Shown in pieces: positions 51,398 through 62,760 of a DNA stretch of 64,000 nt (position 1 is the stretch's first letter; every line of letters begins with the position of its first letter). Source of the stretch: Salvelinus alpinus (Eukaryota > Chordata > Actinopteri > Salmoniformes > Salmonidae); assembly GCF_045679555.1 (NCBI RefSeq), contig NC_092096.1, positions 28,838,364 to 28,902,363 on the forward strand, given 5' to 3'. The notes beneath the pieces were generated by a model. It was not told the origin of the DNA and made no database searches. It saw only the letters and a program-made list of their open reading frames with translations. Made by a program: the position numbers and the translations under genes.

Positions 51398-51584
51398 ATC
51401 AGGTAGCCTAGCGGTTACGAGGGTTGGGTCAGGAACCGAAAGGTCGCTGGTTTGAATGTCGGAGCAGCCTAGGTGAAAAATATGCCGATGTGCCCTTGAG
51501 CAAGGCACTTAACCCTAATTTCTCCTATAAGTCGCTCTGGATAAAAGTGTCTGCTAAAAATGACAATTCTTTTTTTTTTTTTTT
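51398..51584 (+). mobile_element. tRNA-derived SINE with L2-like tail
   Basis: A-box-like TAGCCTAGCGG at 51404-51414 and B-box-like GGTTTGAATGTC at 51449-51460 make a tRNA-like head. A middle GCAAGGCACTTAACCCTAAT follows. The 3' tail AAGTCGCTCTGGATAAAAGT (from 51529) plus GTCTGCTAAAAATGAC is the same as the L2-like LINE end at 9738-9930. A T-run of about 18 closes it at 51566-51584. Confidence 0.85.
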
Positions 51585-52910
51585 ACTCACCAACCGTGCT
51601 CTCCATCATAGATAAGACCTTCAGTTGGGATTTTGCTTCCCACTGGTAAGGTGAAAGGATGCCGTCTTTGATCATAATTCTGATCAATACTCTGCTGACA
51701 GATCATCATCACCTGAGCAAACCTTGCTTTTTGACAGCTCTTTGAAATATCTGAATTCCCTTTCTTTCCCACTACCGTATTTAGTTTTAAGAAGTGTCTT
51801 TAACATTTTTTGAAATGGTTCGTTTGACAGAGCTGACTGGTTCTCCACACTAGACATTTTCTTTATTTAATTCTAATATCACAAAACTTTGCGATATTGA
51901 CCTTTGACTCTCTGTCTTTTCTACTCTACCTCCTTTCCCTCTTCACATCTTAACAAATCCCCATAATTGATTTGTTCACTTTTAATTCCACAGAAAAAAC
52001 CCTGTGTTTGGTAATTGGAAATGCCTTAACTGTCACTCAAAGAAATGTTCTCACATTTGAATGATGCATAATGTTAATAGTGGAGTTAAAGAGAGATACG
52101 CCAAGAATTTGATATGTTCCGAGCATTTTATAATTGTAATTGTAGCCAACTGGGCATCCAAACCCATCCCCATGTCATTGTTGAAAATAGAGAGCATGAG
52201 ACTGTGTAGCATTAACCTTGTGCAGGACTTTTTTTTTGTCATTCACAGACACAAACATCTCAGATACCTGAAAATACATCAAACAGAACAGCCCCAAACT
52301 GAAAGGAGTCTGACACACGGCAGACAGAACAGGAGAGTGAGCTTAACATATACATACTGTCACCACACAGAGCAGAGCCAAGCTGTCAGGGATCACAACA
52401 GACGCTATATGGGAGGGTTATTACTGGCCCAGTCTGATAAGCGGAATGATCTGCAGTGCTGATAAAACCGTCGGGTGGGATGGAGGGAGGAGGCGTCTGC
52501 TGGCTATTATCCTGCATCGATTTACTCCAGTCAAGGTTGGCTGGGCACGCAATGAAGTGTGGGATCTTGGGATGGCGTGCGTGCTCGTCTGCACCATATA
52601 GCTTTTTGGTGATATTGGGATTCTACGAGAGTTGGCGTCCGGGTGTGTGTGAGTGATTGTGGACGGGAGAGGAGGTGTTTTCTGCAATCACACCTTACTG
52701 CACAAATAAAGTGTTTTCTCTTGCATCCTGTTTGATTGATTGAATGCTTGCTTGTTTTTTTGATTGATTAAAGATTGTTGCTACCTTTAGCAACAATTCA
52801 GTTGGTCAGCCCAGAGTTCACTGAACGACTGCAAATGGTATGTGATTGTCCCTGTGTAGAATTTCCACGACAGGTATAAGGTAGAACTCGCCTTCAACAT
52901 CCTTTTCATT
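51585..52910. other. Noncoding stretch
   Basis: Open frames up to 133 codons have no recognised domain. Repeated GATTGATT phrases lie at 52732-52772. Nothing else is seen. Confidence 0.4.
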
Positions 52911-53017
52911 TTCTCTCTAGGCACCTCTCTCCCTCTGACTTTCTCTCTCTCCCTCCCTGCCTCTCCCTCCCTGCATCGCTCTCTCCCTCCCTGTATCTAT
53001 CTATCTCTATCGCTCTA
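52911..53017. repeat. Polypyrimidine tract with CTCCCTCCCTG repeats
   Basis: CTCTC/CTCCCTCC repeats ending in (TATC)n at 52993-53013. Confidence 0.9.
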
Positions 53018-55569
53018 ATCCATGGCTACAGATTCTCTTTGTACTGCTGTCTGACAAGTCGGCTCATTCTCCAGCTCTAAGGGCTGCCCCGGTGCTTGGG
53101 ATAATGGGACGATATGCTGGGTGCCGTGGCGCGATAAGCCCGGAGGATGCTGGGAAACACACAGAGAGTGTCACCCAAAGCGATAAAGCTCTATTGTCTT
53201 CTGTGTCTGCAGAGCCGGGATTATGGTTTTATGGACGGCTTTAGCGTTTCGCAGAGCCTTTTGGAGAACGGCATGCAGCACAGACACCATGGCCGCTCAG
53301 GCAGACTGCGTGAGCATGAGACAGACGTCTACAGCACGTTTTCACATCTGTCTCATCCAATCGTCCTCTCTGTTTCTCGAAAGACTCGCACCCTCCAATC
53401 GTGGCATGTGTCTGTATGTATGAAATCACCTCACCCAATAGCCTTGACTGATGACTTTTTGCTCAGGAAGCTCTCATCCAATAGCTTTTGTGAGAAATAC
53501 ACAATGGTATCTATGCCGTTATCCAGTTATCCATCTCTGTCTCGCGGTCTTCGATGCTATGGCGCAACAATCAGGCTATGATATTGATCTAGCCAGTAGA
53601 CAATTTATCAAACTGTTTTCTTTCAGTAATACCACCCAAACCGTCTGTTTGCTGCAACACTATAGGAACTGTTCAATTTGCAAATAAGTGCTATTGTGTG
53701 GCTCCAATTCCCAAGTTACTTTTTCTTCTGTTCTCTGGCTTGCAGAAAGGTGTGGTTCAGCACCGGAGGTAGCTAAAGTTCTATTGAGTATGCATCCCGA
53801 AGGAGCTTGATAATGTACTTTCTCTTCCTCTATTGCAAGAGCAAGCATTTCACCAGCCTGTCTTGAAATGTATCTGGTTGTTTAGATAGAGAACAGACCA
53901 GTGTAAGAGGATATGTAATATACATCTATCAAGATAATGCACAACTTGTGTATCAGATAAGGTTAGAAGAAAAACCAACTTAGACTAAGTGCAGATGAAA
54001 TCTTGCCTCAACAACCCTAGGAATACTGTTATATGCATTCTGAAAGAGCATTGGTTTCAGAGAGATAAACAGGTGATTCTGCTTAGGACCATTGCAGTAT
54101 TGGGATACAGAGACTCTTAGTGAGACTGGTAGAGTGGTCAACCAGTTCTAGCAGAGATTGATATCAGAGATCGATAAGCTACACTGATGAGCACAGTTCT
54201 GCTATAGATAACTGATCCTGGGGGTGCTTTAAGTTCACTGGGCACCGCCGTGCCATTTCAAGCCATCATCCTGGATTTTCCCATTAGGCTGCGGTTCACC
54301 CACTCCTGACCCCAATCTCAGAGACATCTCGGCAGAGACATGATGAGGGGGGGGGGGGGGTTGGTGGAGATTCGTGGGCACCTTTTCTCAATATCGCCTA
54401 CCACCCATCCCTTTGACACAGCCTTAACAATTGAGTAGGGGAGCAGTGGGCTGACCTTGACCGCTCAGATGACGGAGTGGGGGAACGCCTCATGTGAGCA
54501 GATCCCCTAAAAATAGCATAGGCGGCAATTAAGCGCCAATCTAATCATCCGCCTGCGTAAACGAGCCGACGATTCCGCCCTCATATTCCCCAGGCTTTCC
54601 AGACCGTTTCCTCATCATCTTTGGCTATCTGTTTAATTACGCCCCCGTCAGCCCCAGATGAGGGAGCGATAGCCTTATCACCACGGCTCATTTCCAAATC
54701 CATGAAATTAATCACGCTAACCTCCCATCAGCAGACTTCTATGGCTTGGTGGCTCGGTGACATAGTGGCATAGTGGAGTCAGTGTGAGAACTTAGCTAAC
54801 TGGAACTTTAGTTCTTTTCCCAGGGAACAGAGGATGTTCCTAGACCTGGAGCAATGATGTTCCCCAAGGTGCTCCTTATGCATAGTTCACAAAATATTAT
54901 CATGTTGCCTTGATTAACCTGACCAATTGTAAGGTATTAGTGAGTACCTTTACAAAGTGGCATCAGTGGCAGTGCAGCTGTTCCAGCTGCCCACCCTCCA
55001 GAGGAAAAGACAGTGCTCGGCCAACCAAAGCCAGGCTGAGTTTCTCTTCGAGGTGCGCTCCATTCTGACAGCCAGGGTCTCAGACATCGATTTTGGAAGC
55101 GAAGGTTGGGCGGATCCGTCACCACGTCGGGGGCTGGCAGCAGAACCAGACAGGCGGATGGAGAGCTCCCCCTAGGTTTGGGCCGTCATTTATCTCTAAA
55201 TGACAGCAGATGGTGGGCTTGGTGCCGGTGCCATCCTCTCAATCTCCCAAGGTGCATTTCTCTGATGGATGTGGATGAGGGGAGGGCTGGGAAGTGGCTA
55301 TGCACATCTGTGCTTCTCGATAACGGGGGGCTAAGTGTGTCTGTGTGCTAGCCGTAACTTCTCGCATATTAATCAAAGCACCTTCCTCTGAGTTTATTCA
55401 CTTCTTAGCTACATCTCTCACCGCTTGTCCCTCTCAAGTGGTGAGAGAAGCCCTCCATTCGATCCTGTGGAGGAATTCTTACCAACAAGATTTCACACTG
55501 TTACAGCCCAATGGACACTAAATTCTGTTCTGAAGATTAAGTAATCCTTAGTTTAGTTTTAATAATATA
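53018..55569. other. Noncoding stretch with possible exon and conserved elements
   Basis: An exon-like segment at 53213-53309 follows a strong acceptor (TTGTCTTCTGTGTCTGCAG) and encodes SRDYGFMDGFSVSQSLLENG and more, unrecognised. A G-run of 14 lies at 54347-54360. 54480-54740 is repeat-free with TTAATTACG, TGAAATTAATCACG and similar sites, a candidate conserved noncoding element. No gene is called. Confidence 0.4.
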
Positions 55570-55765
55570 ACACAGGGTATCCCAAACTTGGTCCTCAGGA
55601 GCCCAAGGGGTGCACGTTTTGGTTTTTGCCATAGCACTACACAGCTGATTCAAATGATCAACTAATCATCAAGCTTTGATCAAGCTGTGTAGTGTTATGG
55701 CAAAAACCAAAACGTGCACCCCTTGAAGTCCCAAGGACCAAGTTTGGGATGCCCTGTGTTATACC
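55570..55765. mobile_element. MITE (hAT-like) with CAGGGTATCCCAAACTTGG ends
   Basis: The left CAGGGTATCCCAAACTTGGT mirrors the right ACCAAGTTTGGGATGCCCTG. The inner AAGGGGTGCACGTTTTGGTT mirrors AACCAAAACGTGCACCCCTT, and CACTACACAGCTGATTC mirrors CAAGCTGTGTAGTG. The arms are near-perfect over about 80 bp with a short spacer. There is no coding capacity. Confidence 0.9.
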
Positions 55766-55774
55766 ATTAAAACT

Positions 55775-56280
55775 GAACCCCTTGGGGACCTCCCGGGTGG
55801 CGCAGTGGTCTAAGGCACTGCATCGCAGTGCTAGCTGTGCCACTAGAGATTCTGGGTTCGAGCCCAGGCTCTGTCGCAGCTGGCCGCGACCGGGAGGTCC
55901 ATGGGACGGCGCACAATTGGCCCAGCGTCGTCCAGGTTAGGGAGGGTTTGGCCGGCAGGGATATCCTTGTCTCATCGCGCACTAGCGACTCCTGTGGCGG
56001 GCCGGGCACGGTGCACGCTGACACGGTCACTAGGTGTACGGTGTTTCCCCCGACACATTGGTGCGGCTGGCTTCCGGGTTGGATGGGCATTGTGTCAAGA
56101 AGCAGTGCGGCTTGGTTGGGTTGTGTTTCGGAGGACGCATAGCTCTTGACCTTCGCCTCTCCCGAGTCCGTACGGGAGTTGCAGCGATGAGACAAGACTG
56201 TAACTACTACCAATTGGATACCATGAAATTGGGGAGAAAAAAGGGGTGAAAAATAAAATAAAAAAAAATGGAACCCCTTG
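55775..56280 (+). mobile_element. tRNA-derived SINE with 10-bp target duplication
   Basis: GAACCCCTTG occurs at 55775-55784 and 56271-56280 as the target duplication. The SINE between (55785-56270) has an A box TGGCGCAGTGGTC at 55798-55810 and a B box GGGTTCGAGCC at 55854-55864. The long body has GACACATTGGTGCGGCTGGC and the 3' end is CAATTGGATACCATGAAATT then an A-rich tail. It is the same family as 23976-24329 but more complete. The 148-codon minus-strand frame through it is not a gene. Confidence 0.93.
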
Positions 56281-56422
56281 AAGTCCCAAGGACCGAGTTT
56301 GGGATACCCTGTGTTATACCATTAAAACTGAACCGCTTGGGGTCCCAAGGACCGAGTTTGGGATACCCTGTGTTATACCATTAAAACTGAACCGCTTGGG
56401 GTCCCGAGGACCGAGTTTGGGA
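56271..56422. repeat. Tandem copies of a MITE terminus (~60 bp unit)
   Basis: The phrase GTCCCAAGGACCGAGTTTGG plus GATACCCTGTGTTATACCAT plus TAAAACTGAACC is repeated about 2.5 times here. One more copy is at 55728-55784, left of the SINE. The SINE therefore inserted into this tandem array. Confidence 0.88.
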
Positions 56423-59077
56423 ACATGTATCAAATGTATCACATGTATCATGTATCATGTATCAAAGATGATTGTGTTTGTAACACATGAGTTGTAATAT
56501 ATTCTGAGAGCTGTAAGGCCTCAACATTCTGTATTCCTTAAAACTGCTCTCTCTTTGTCACTCACACAAACACGTAAAACACGTAGTAGACAGCAGGTGT
56601 ATTTGGACAGTAGAGGCCCTCCGTCATTAGCTGACCTCCTTGTTAGGGTCATCTCATGGTGTTAATAACCCTGGCCTCTTGCCAGAACCATTAGAGTGGA
56701 GATAACGGCATCATTAGCCCATCCACGTCCTAACGCTCACATCTCCATGGAAACCCTGGGCTCTGGCTGCTCCGCGAGGCGCCCTTGGGATGCTCCCTGC
56801 GCCGTCATGGGGTGGCAGCTCAGGAGTGAAAGCTGATTTAGCGGCTGCATCAGGGAGCTGGCAGATTAGTGGCAGGGAAATAGGGCCCAGCAAACAGTCA
56901 GCAGGGTGATTGGCTCAGCAATAACAGAACACCCCTTTGCCGACAGGGACCGGCACTATGCGGATGCAATGACAAAAAAGACAGTTAGCGAACTCCGTCG
57001 GGGCTTTACGAGGCGTGACTTGCTTTCACATAGCCTTGATTGTAGATGTGCCATTATGTAGATGTGTGATTATGTAATGATTGGAAACTGTTACAGAGGA
57101 TTTGAAGAAGTAAAGGGCACGACACATTGGTTCTTAGGGTACATTAAGCATGGCATAATGTCCATCTTAATAATACCGTACATAAAACTTACATGCACCT
57201 TAATGTTGTACTCATTGTGTTCTTGTACTTGTTATTCAGTGCTGTCAGCATGTTATAAACCTGCTGCAGCCTATCAGAAATGGTCCCATTAGATACCAGT
57301 ACATCTTTCAACATCCCTCCGTCTGCAGTGGGTGGATGAAGAAATTATTTAATGAATTGAGTCATTCATGCCCAAATAAACAAATCAATTATTATGTTTG
57401 AGAATGACACTGTGCTTTATTGCGAGTTCAAAGGAGTATCAAACTAGTCCTTGTATTTCCTTTCCAAGTCTGCTGGTTCAGGCTGTTTGATCACACTTTG
57501 GGCAAGGCAATCGAGCAGATTGTCTTGACAGATTGGTGTGGAGGATGAATCTGGAACAAACGTGTGGGAAGCAGAAGATTCTGTTGGATAATTATCCTCC
57601 TTACATCCCCTCTCTTACTAAAATATATCAGTGTAATATACCAATGCATACACTTTGGGGGCCTGCAAGCCATAGCTTTGCATTCAGCTCTCTATATGCT
57701 TGTAAAATAGTAGGTGTCTAACATAAAACATGAATTGAATAATGGGGACTATGTGGTGTGTTTGTTTAGTGAATCATGAACGCTCCAGACGGTTTACAGA
57801 GCTTCTAGCAAAGCTGACACTCACTTAGCCCCAAAAAACATCTATATCTAGTCAAGATCCCCCACTGCCTCCTACCATCGATCCTCAGCACAGAGAGAGA
57901 TGGCTCAGGTCTAAATATTGTCCTTTGTGTGTAAATAACGTCTCTTAGCGACAGACCCAGTTACAGAGGCTTTCCGGTGTACTTGGCCTGAATGTGTTAT
58001 TGCTGTTACTCTGTGTAGACCACATCATCACTTGATGCAGACTGATAAACTGCTGAAGGACAGTATTCTGAAACAAGATGTAAAGTATTACACATTCAAA
58101 GACAACAGGAAGACTGCTGTATAGCTGGCTCTCAACAGGGAGTCACTTTCAGTTGAAAACTGACATTTAATGTTATTTGTCAATGGGACAGAACATGCAA
58201 AGACAGTTTGTGTCTTTGGAAAGGGCCTTTGCAACTATGTATAAGCAGTATTGACAGAGCTTTGGAAGTTCTAGCGCTGTAGTGGTTCAGCCACACAGTT
58301 CTGAGGACCTTTGGGCAGAGTCGTGGAGTAGAATAGCAGCACTAGTTTAGCACCTGTTCTCCAAGGGAGCTGACAGGGTGACCTGCAGAGTATATGGCTG
58401 GACGGTTTTCTCAAGGTTAGAGTGTCCTCTTCTGCCCTTGAGATCACACGCAAACACTCCGGGAAAGTTTTTACGTTGCGCCTGCCGCCTGCTCCTTGTT
58501 GACTGGCAGCTCATTAGGGCAGCGACGCGCCATGCACGTTTTTGCTCCCAGACAGGCCGCGCCACGGGCTGCATGCTAATTGGGGAGGCGTAGCCGGTGT
58601 TGAAACGACCTTGTGTCCGCACCAGGCTCTGATTGTGTGAGGGGGGCGGCTTGGCGGGACGCCCACGCGGGCGATTCGCAAACACGTTTTGTTGTCTGCC
58701 TAGCAGGGGGTCTCTCTCCTCCTCCGTTCCGTCTTGCTACTCCTCACCCCTTCTTCCTCTCGTGAAGCCTTCGTTCTAATCTGACCTCCAGGTTTCATAG
58801 CAAAGTCAGCCAACTCTGACCACTCATCCAACATGAGAGCCGTCAAAGGAAAGAGAGACTGAGATAAATGAAAGAAAGAGAGAGATGTGAGAGGATAAGA
58901 AATAACGTTGAATAAGGACAGACATACACGAATGCTGGAAGAATAGAAGAATGGTGTAGAAAATAATTCTACAAAGTTAGACTTTTCCAGTCGGAATCAA
59001 TGCAGCATGTACGGTTATGTTAGTTGTAACCTAATGCTATACTTCTGCCGAGTCATTCACCAACAGGCAGAGAAATG
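56423..59077. other. Noncoding stretch, long unique-looking region
   Basis: No recognised repeat apart from an ATGTATCA cluster at 56425-56465. 56600-56960 and 58380-58700 are GC-richer and repeat-free and may contain conserved noncoding DNA. A 112-codon minus-strand frame at 58347-58685 lies in the GC-rich part and has no known domain. No gene is called. Confidence 0.4.
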
Positions 59078-59345
59078 TAAAGGTGCACTATGTAGAATTT
59101 AATCTGCCATTTCCTGGTTGCTAAAATTCTAATAGTTCGCCTAATTTCAGTTTATGTGACAAAACAATTGTACCATCTAAATCGTTGTGAAATATTTTTT
59201 CAATAACCAAAAATATTGTATTTTCAGCTGTTTGAAGCTGGTGTACAAAACCAAAAGTAAAAGAAGCAAAAATGACAGATCTATAACTAACATTTCTATG
59301 TGAATTTAATCCAGTCGCCCAAAAAGTTACATATTGCAGCTTTAA
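59078..59345. mobile_element. MITE with TAAAGGTGCA...TGCAGCTTTAA ends
   Basis: The left TAAAGGTGCACTATGTAGAA and the right TTACATATTGCAGCTTTAA are imperfect inverted repeats. The body contains TTTCCTGGTTGCTAAAATTC and CAGCTGTTTGAAGCTGGTGT. I recognise it as a widespread salmonid repeat; this copy lacks a central stretch present in longer copies I remember. Confidence 0.75.
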
Positions 59346-59492
59346 CTGCAATATTTTTGTCTTTCATAACACTGTCATCATATGGTAGATATATCATAGC
59401 AGGGCTCTCTTCTCACAATGCAGGAAGCAGGCTTTCAGAGTAAAAAATTATGACTGGAGTAGGCTGAATAAAGGGCAATCAATGATCCACAG

Positions 59493-59750
<258 letters not shown>

Positions 59751-60102
59751 TGTCAGGGTTGTGTGCGGCGAAGTAGCAGAGTCAAATGCAGGACACCAGT
59801 GTTGAGCGAAACACAAAACGTTTACTCAAAATCTCAGCAAAATTCCACAACGGGAATAATTACAAAACATATAAGAAAATACAACAACCACTAACGTAAC
59901 AAACAATCACGGACAAAACAGAAATGAAAGCCAGAGGGTTAAATAGGGAACATAATAGGGGAATTGAAACCAGGTGTGTATAATACAGACAAAACAAAAC
60001 GAAACAGAAAAATGGATCGGTGGTGACTAGAAAGCCGGTGACGTCGACCGCCGAACACCACCCGAACAAGGAGAGGGGCCGACTTCGGCGGAAGTCGTGA
60101 CA
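59751..60102 (-). mobile_element. 3' LTR of the Ty3/Gypsy chromovirus
   Basis: 352 bp, on the minus strand beginning TGTCACGACTTCCGCC (60102) and ending AACCCTGACA (59751), with TG...CA termini. Immediately upstream on that strand (60103-60115) is the polypurine tract AAGGGGGGGGTAC that primes plus-strand synthesis. The 5' LTR is beyond the right edge of the window. Confidence 0.9.
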
Positions 60103-60129
60103 GTACCCCCCCCTTGACGCGCGGCTCCA

Positions 60130-60606
60130 GCAGCGCGACGACACCGGCCTCGAGGACGACCCGGAGGGCGAGGTGCAGGGCGATCCGGGTGGAGACGGTG
60201 AAACTCTTGTAACATAGAAGGATCTAGAATGTCCTCCACCGGTACCCAGCATCTCTCCTCCGGACCGTACCCCTCCCACTCCACGAGGTACTGAAGGCCC
60301 CTCGCCCGACGCCTAGAATCCATGATGGCTCTTACGCTATACGCCGGGACCCCCTCGATGTCAAGAGGGGGCGGAGGAACCTCCCGCACCTCAGACTGCT
60401 GGAGCGGACCAGCCACCACCGGCCTGAGGAGAGACACATGGAACGAGGGGTTAATACGGTAATCAGGGGGGAGTTGTAACCTATAACAAACCTCGTTCAA
60501 TCTCCTCAGGACTTTAAATGGCCCCACAAACCGCGGACCCAGTTTCCGGCAGGGCAGGTGAAGGGGTAGGTTTCGGGTCGAGAGCCAGACCCGATCCCCC
60601 CGGTGC
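60130..60606 (-). pseudogene. Gypsy pol 3' part: integrase C-terminus and chromodomain
   Basis: The third coding piece lies in a 237-codon frame (60740-60027). Meaningful sequence starts at [13 protein letters not shown] (residues 48-60), the integrase C-terminal GPF/Y module with [20 protein letters not shown] (66-85). HVSLLRPVV (101-109) follows. The chromodomain then spans about 133-187, with [26 protein letters not shown] and [14 protein letters not shown]. The aromatic residues Tyr134, Trp155 and Trp165 are in place for a methyl-lysine cage. After residue ~190 the frame is Pro/Arg-rich and runs through the polypurine tract into the LTR, so the true end is uncertain. The first ~45 codons of this frame are out-of-frame shadow. 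Chromodomains of this group bias integration to chromatin. Confidence 0.88.
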
Positions 60607-62760
60607 ATACACCGGGGCCTCACTGCGGTGGCCGTCGGCACTCGCCTTTTGTCTCCTGATGGCATGTTGTAGCCGTACGTGGGCAGCGTTCCAAGTCTCC
60701 TCTGAGTGCCGAAACCATTCATCCACCGCAGGAGCCTCAATCTGGCTCTGATGCCATGGTGCCAGGACCGGCTGGTAACCTAGCACACACTGAAAAGGTG
60801 ATAGGTTGGTAGAGGAGTGGCGGAGGGAGTTTTGGGCCATCTCGGCCCAGGGGATGTAAGCTGCCCACTCCCCCGGCCGGTCCTGGCAATAGGACCTCAG
60901 AAACCTACCCACATCCTGGTTTACTCTCTCCACCTGCCCGTTGCTCTCGGGGTGGAAACCTGAGGTAAGGCTGACCGAGATCCCCAGGCGTTCCATAAAC
61001 GCCCTCCAGACTCTAGACGTAAATTGGGGACCCCGATCAGAAACTATATCCTCAGGCACCCCGTAGTGCCGGAATACATGGGTGAACAGAGCCTCCGCAG
61101 TTTGTAGAGCCGTAGGGAGACCGGGCAAAGGAAGGAGACGGCAGGACTTAGAAAACCGATCCACAACGACCAGGATCGTGGTGTTACCCCACGACGGGGG
61201 AAGATCCGTCACGAAATCCACCGATAGGTGTGACCATGGTCGCTGTGGAACGGGAAGGGGTTGTAATTTCCCTCTGGGCAGATGTCTAGGTGCCTTGCAC
61301 TGTGCACATACCGAACAGGAGGAAACATAAACCCGCACGTCCTTAGCTAAAGTGGGCCACCAGTACTTCCCAGAAAGGCAGCGCACCGTCCGACCGATAC
61401 CAGGATGACCAGAGGAGGGTGATGTATGAGCCCAACAGATCAAACGATCGCGGACATCAAACGGAACGTACAGACGCCCCGCTGGACAGTCATGTGGAAT
61501 GGACTCTGTACGGGACGCCCGTTCGATGTCCGCGTCCACCTCCCACACCACCGGTGCCACCAGGCGAGAGGCTGTAATTATGGGAGTGGGATCTGTGGAC
61601 CTCTCCTCTGTATCATACAGCCGGGACAGTGCATCTGCCTTAACGTTCTGGGAACCTGGTTTGTAGGTAAGGGTGAAATCAAAACGGGTGAAAAACATGG
61701 CCCACCTTGCCTGGCGAGGGTTCATTCTCCTCGCTGCCCGGATGTACTCCAGATTGCGGTGGTCAGTCCAAATGAGAAAAGGGTGTCTAGCCCCCTCAAG
61801 CCAGTGTCTCCACGCTTTCAGAGCCATGACAACAGCCAGCAACTCCCGGTCCCCCACATCATAGTTTCGCTCCGCCGGGCTGAGCTTCTTCGAAAAGAAT
61901 GCACAGGGGCGGAGCTTTGGTGGCGTACCCGAACGCTGAGACAGCACAGCCCCTATCCCCGCCTCGGACGCGTCCACCTCAACTATGAATGCTAAGGAAG
62001 GATCAGGATGAGCCAGAACTGGAGCCGAGGTAAACAGAGCCTTCAGGTGACCAAAAGCCCTGTCCGCCCCAGCTGTCCACTGCAGTCGCACCGGTCCTCC
62101 CTTCAGCAGTGAGGTAATGGGAGCCGCTACCTGACCAAAACCCCGGATAAATCTCCGGTAGTAGTTGGCAAACCCTAAAAACCGCTGCACCTCCTTTACC
62201 GTGGTTGGAGTCGGCCAATTACACACGGCTGAAATGCGGTCATTCTCCATCTCTACCCCTGACGCTGAAAAGCGGTACCCTAGGAAGGAGATGGATCGTT
62301 GGAAGAACAGACATTTCTCAGCCTTGACGTACAGGTCATGCTCCAACAGTCGACCAAGCACCCTGCGCACCAGAGACACATGCTCGGCGCGTGTAGCGGA
62401 GTATATTAGAATGTCATCTATATACACCACTACACCCTGCCCGTGCAGGTCCCTGAAGATCTCATCCACAAATGATTGGAAGACTGATGGAGCATTCATT
62501 AACCCGTACGGCATGACTCGGTACTCATAATGCCCAGAAGTGGTGCTAAATGCTGTCTTCCACTCATCTCCCCCCTTAATACGCACCAGGTTGTAAGCGC
62601 TCCTGAGGTCCAATTTTGTGAAGAAGCGCGCCCCGTGTAATGACTCGGTCATACTGGCTATGAGTGGTAGCGGGTAACTGTATTTTACCGTGATCTTATT
62701 TAATCCTCGATAATCAATACACGGGCGCAAACCTCCATCCTTCTTCTTCACAAAAAAAGA
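60597..62760 (-). pseudogene. Gypsy pol central part: RT, RNase H, integrase
   Basis: A 769-codon frame (62823-60514), of which about residues 22-720 are real coding sequence. [22 protein letters not shown] (24-43), KLDLRSAY with Asp72, and [12 protein letters not shown] with catalytic Asp136 and Asp137. RNase [17 protein letters not shown] with Asp284, Glu328 in DRELLAVV, and Asp354 in WTDHRNL. Integrase: zinc-binding His466, His473, Cys503 and Cys506; core residues Asp536 (SVDFVTDLP), Asp596 ([10 protein letters not shown]) and Glu632 ([10 protein letters not shown]). All expected catalytic residues are present. The frame is lost at a G-homopolymer near 60600 just after PVYAPG. The first ~22 codons precede the upstream frame break and are shadow. 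Confidence 0.95.

Noticed and set aside
55785..55870. tRNA gene suggested by A and B boxes
   Set aside because: The boxes belong to SINE heads (also at 23976-24329, 22895-23097 and 51398-51584). No cloverleaf with an intact acceptor stem is evident, and SINE tails follow.
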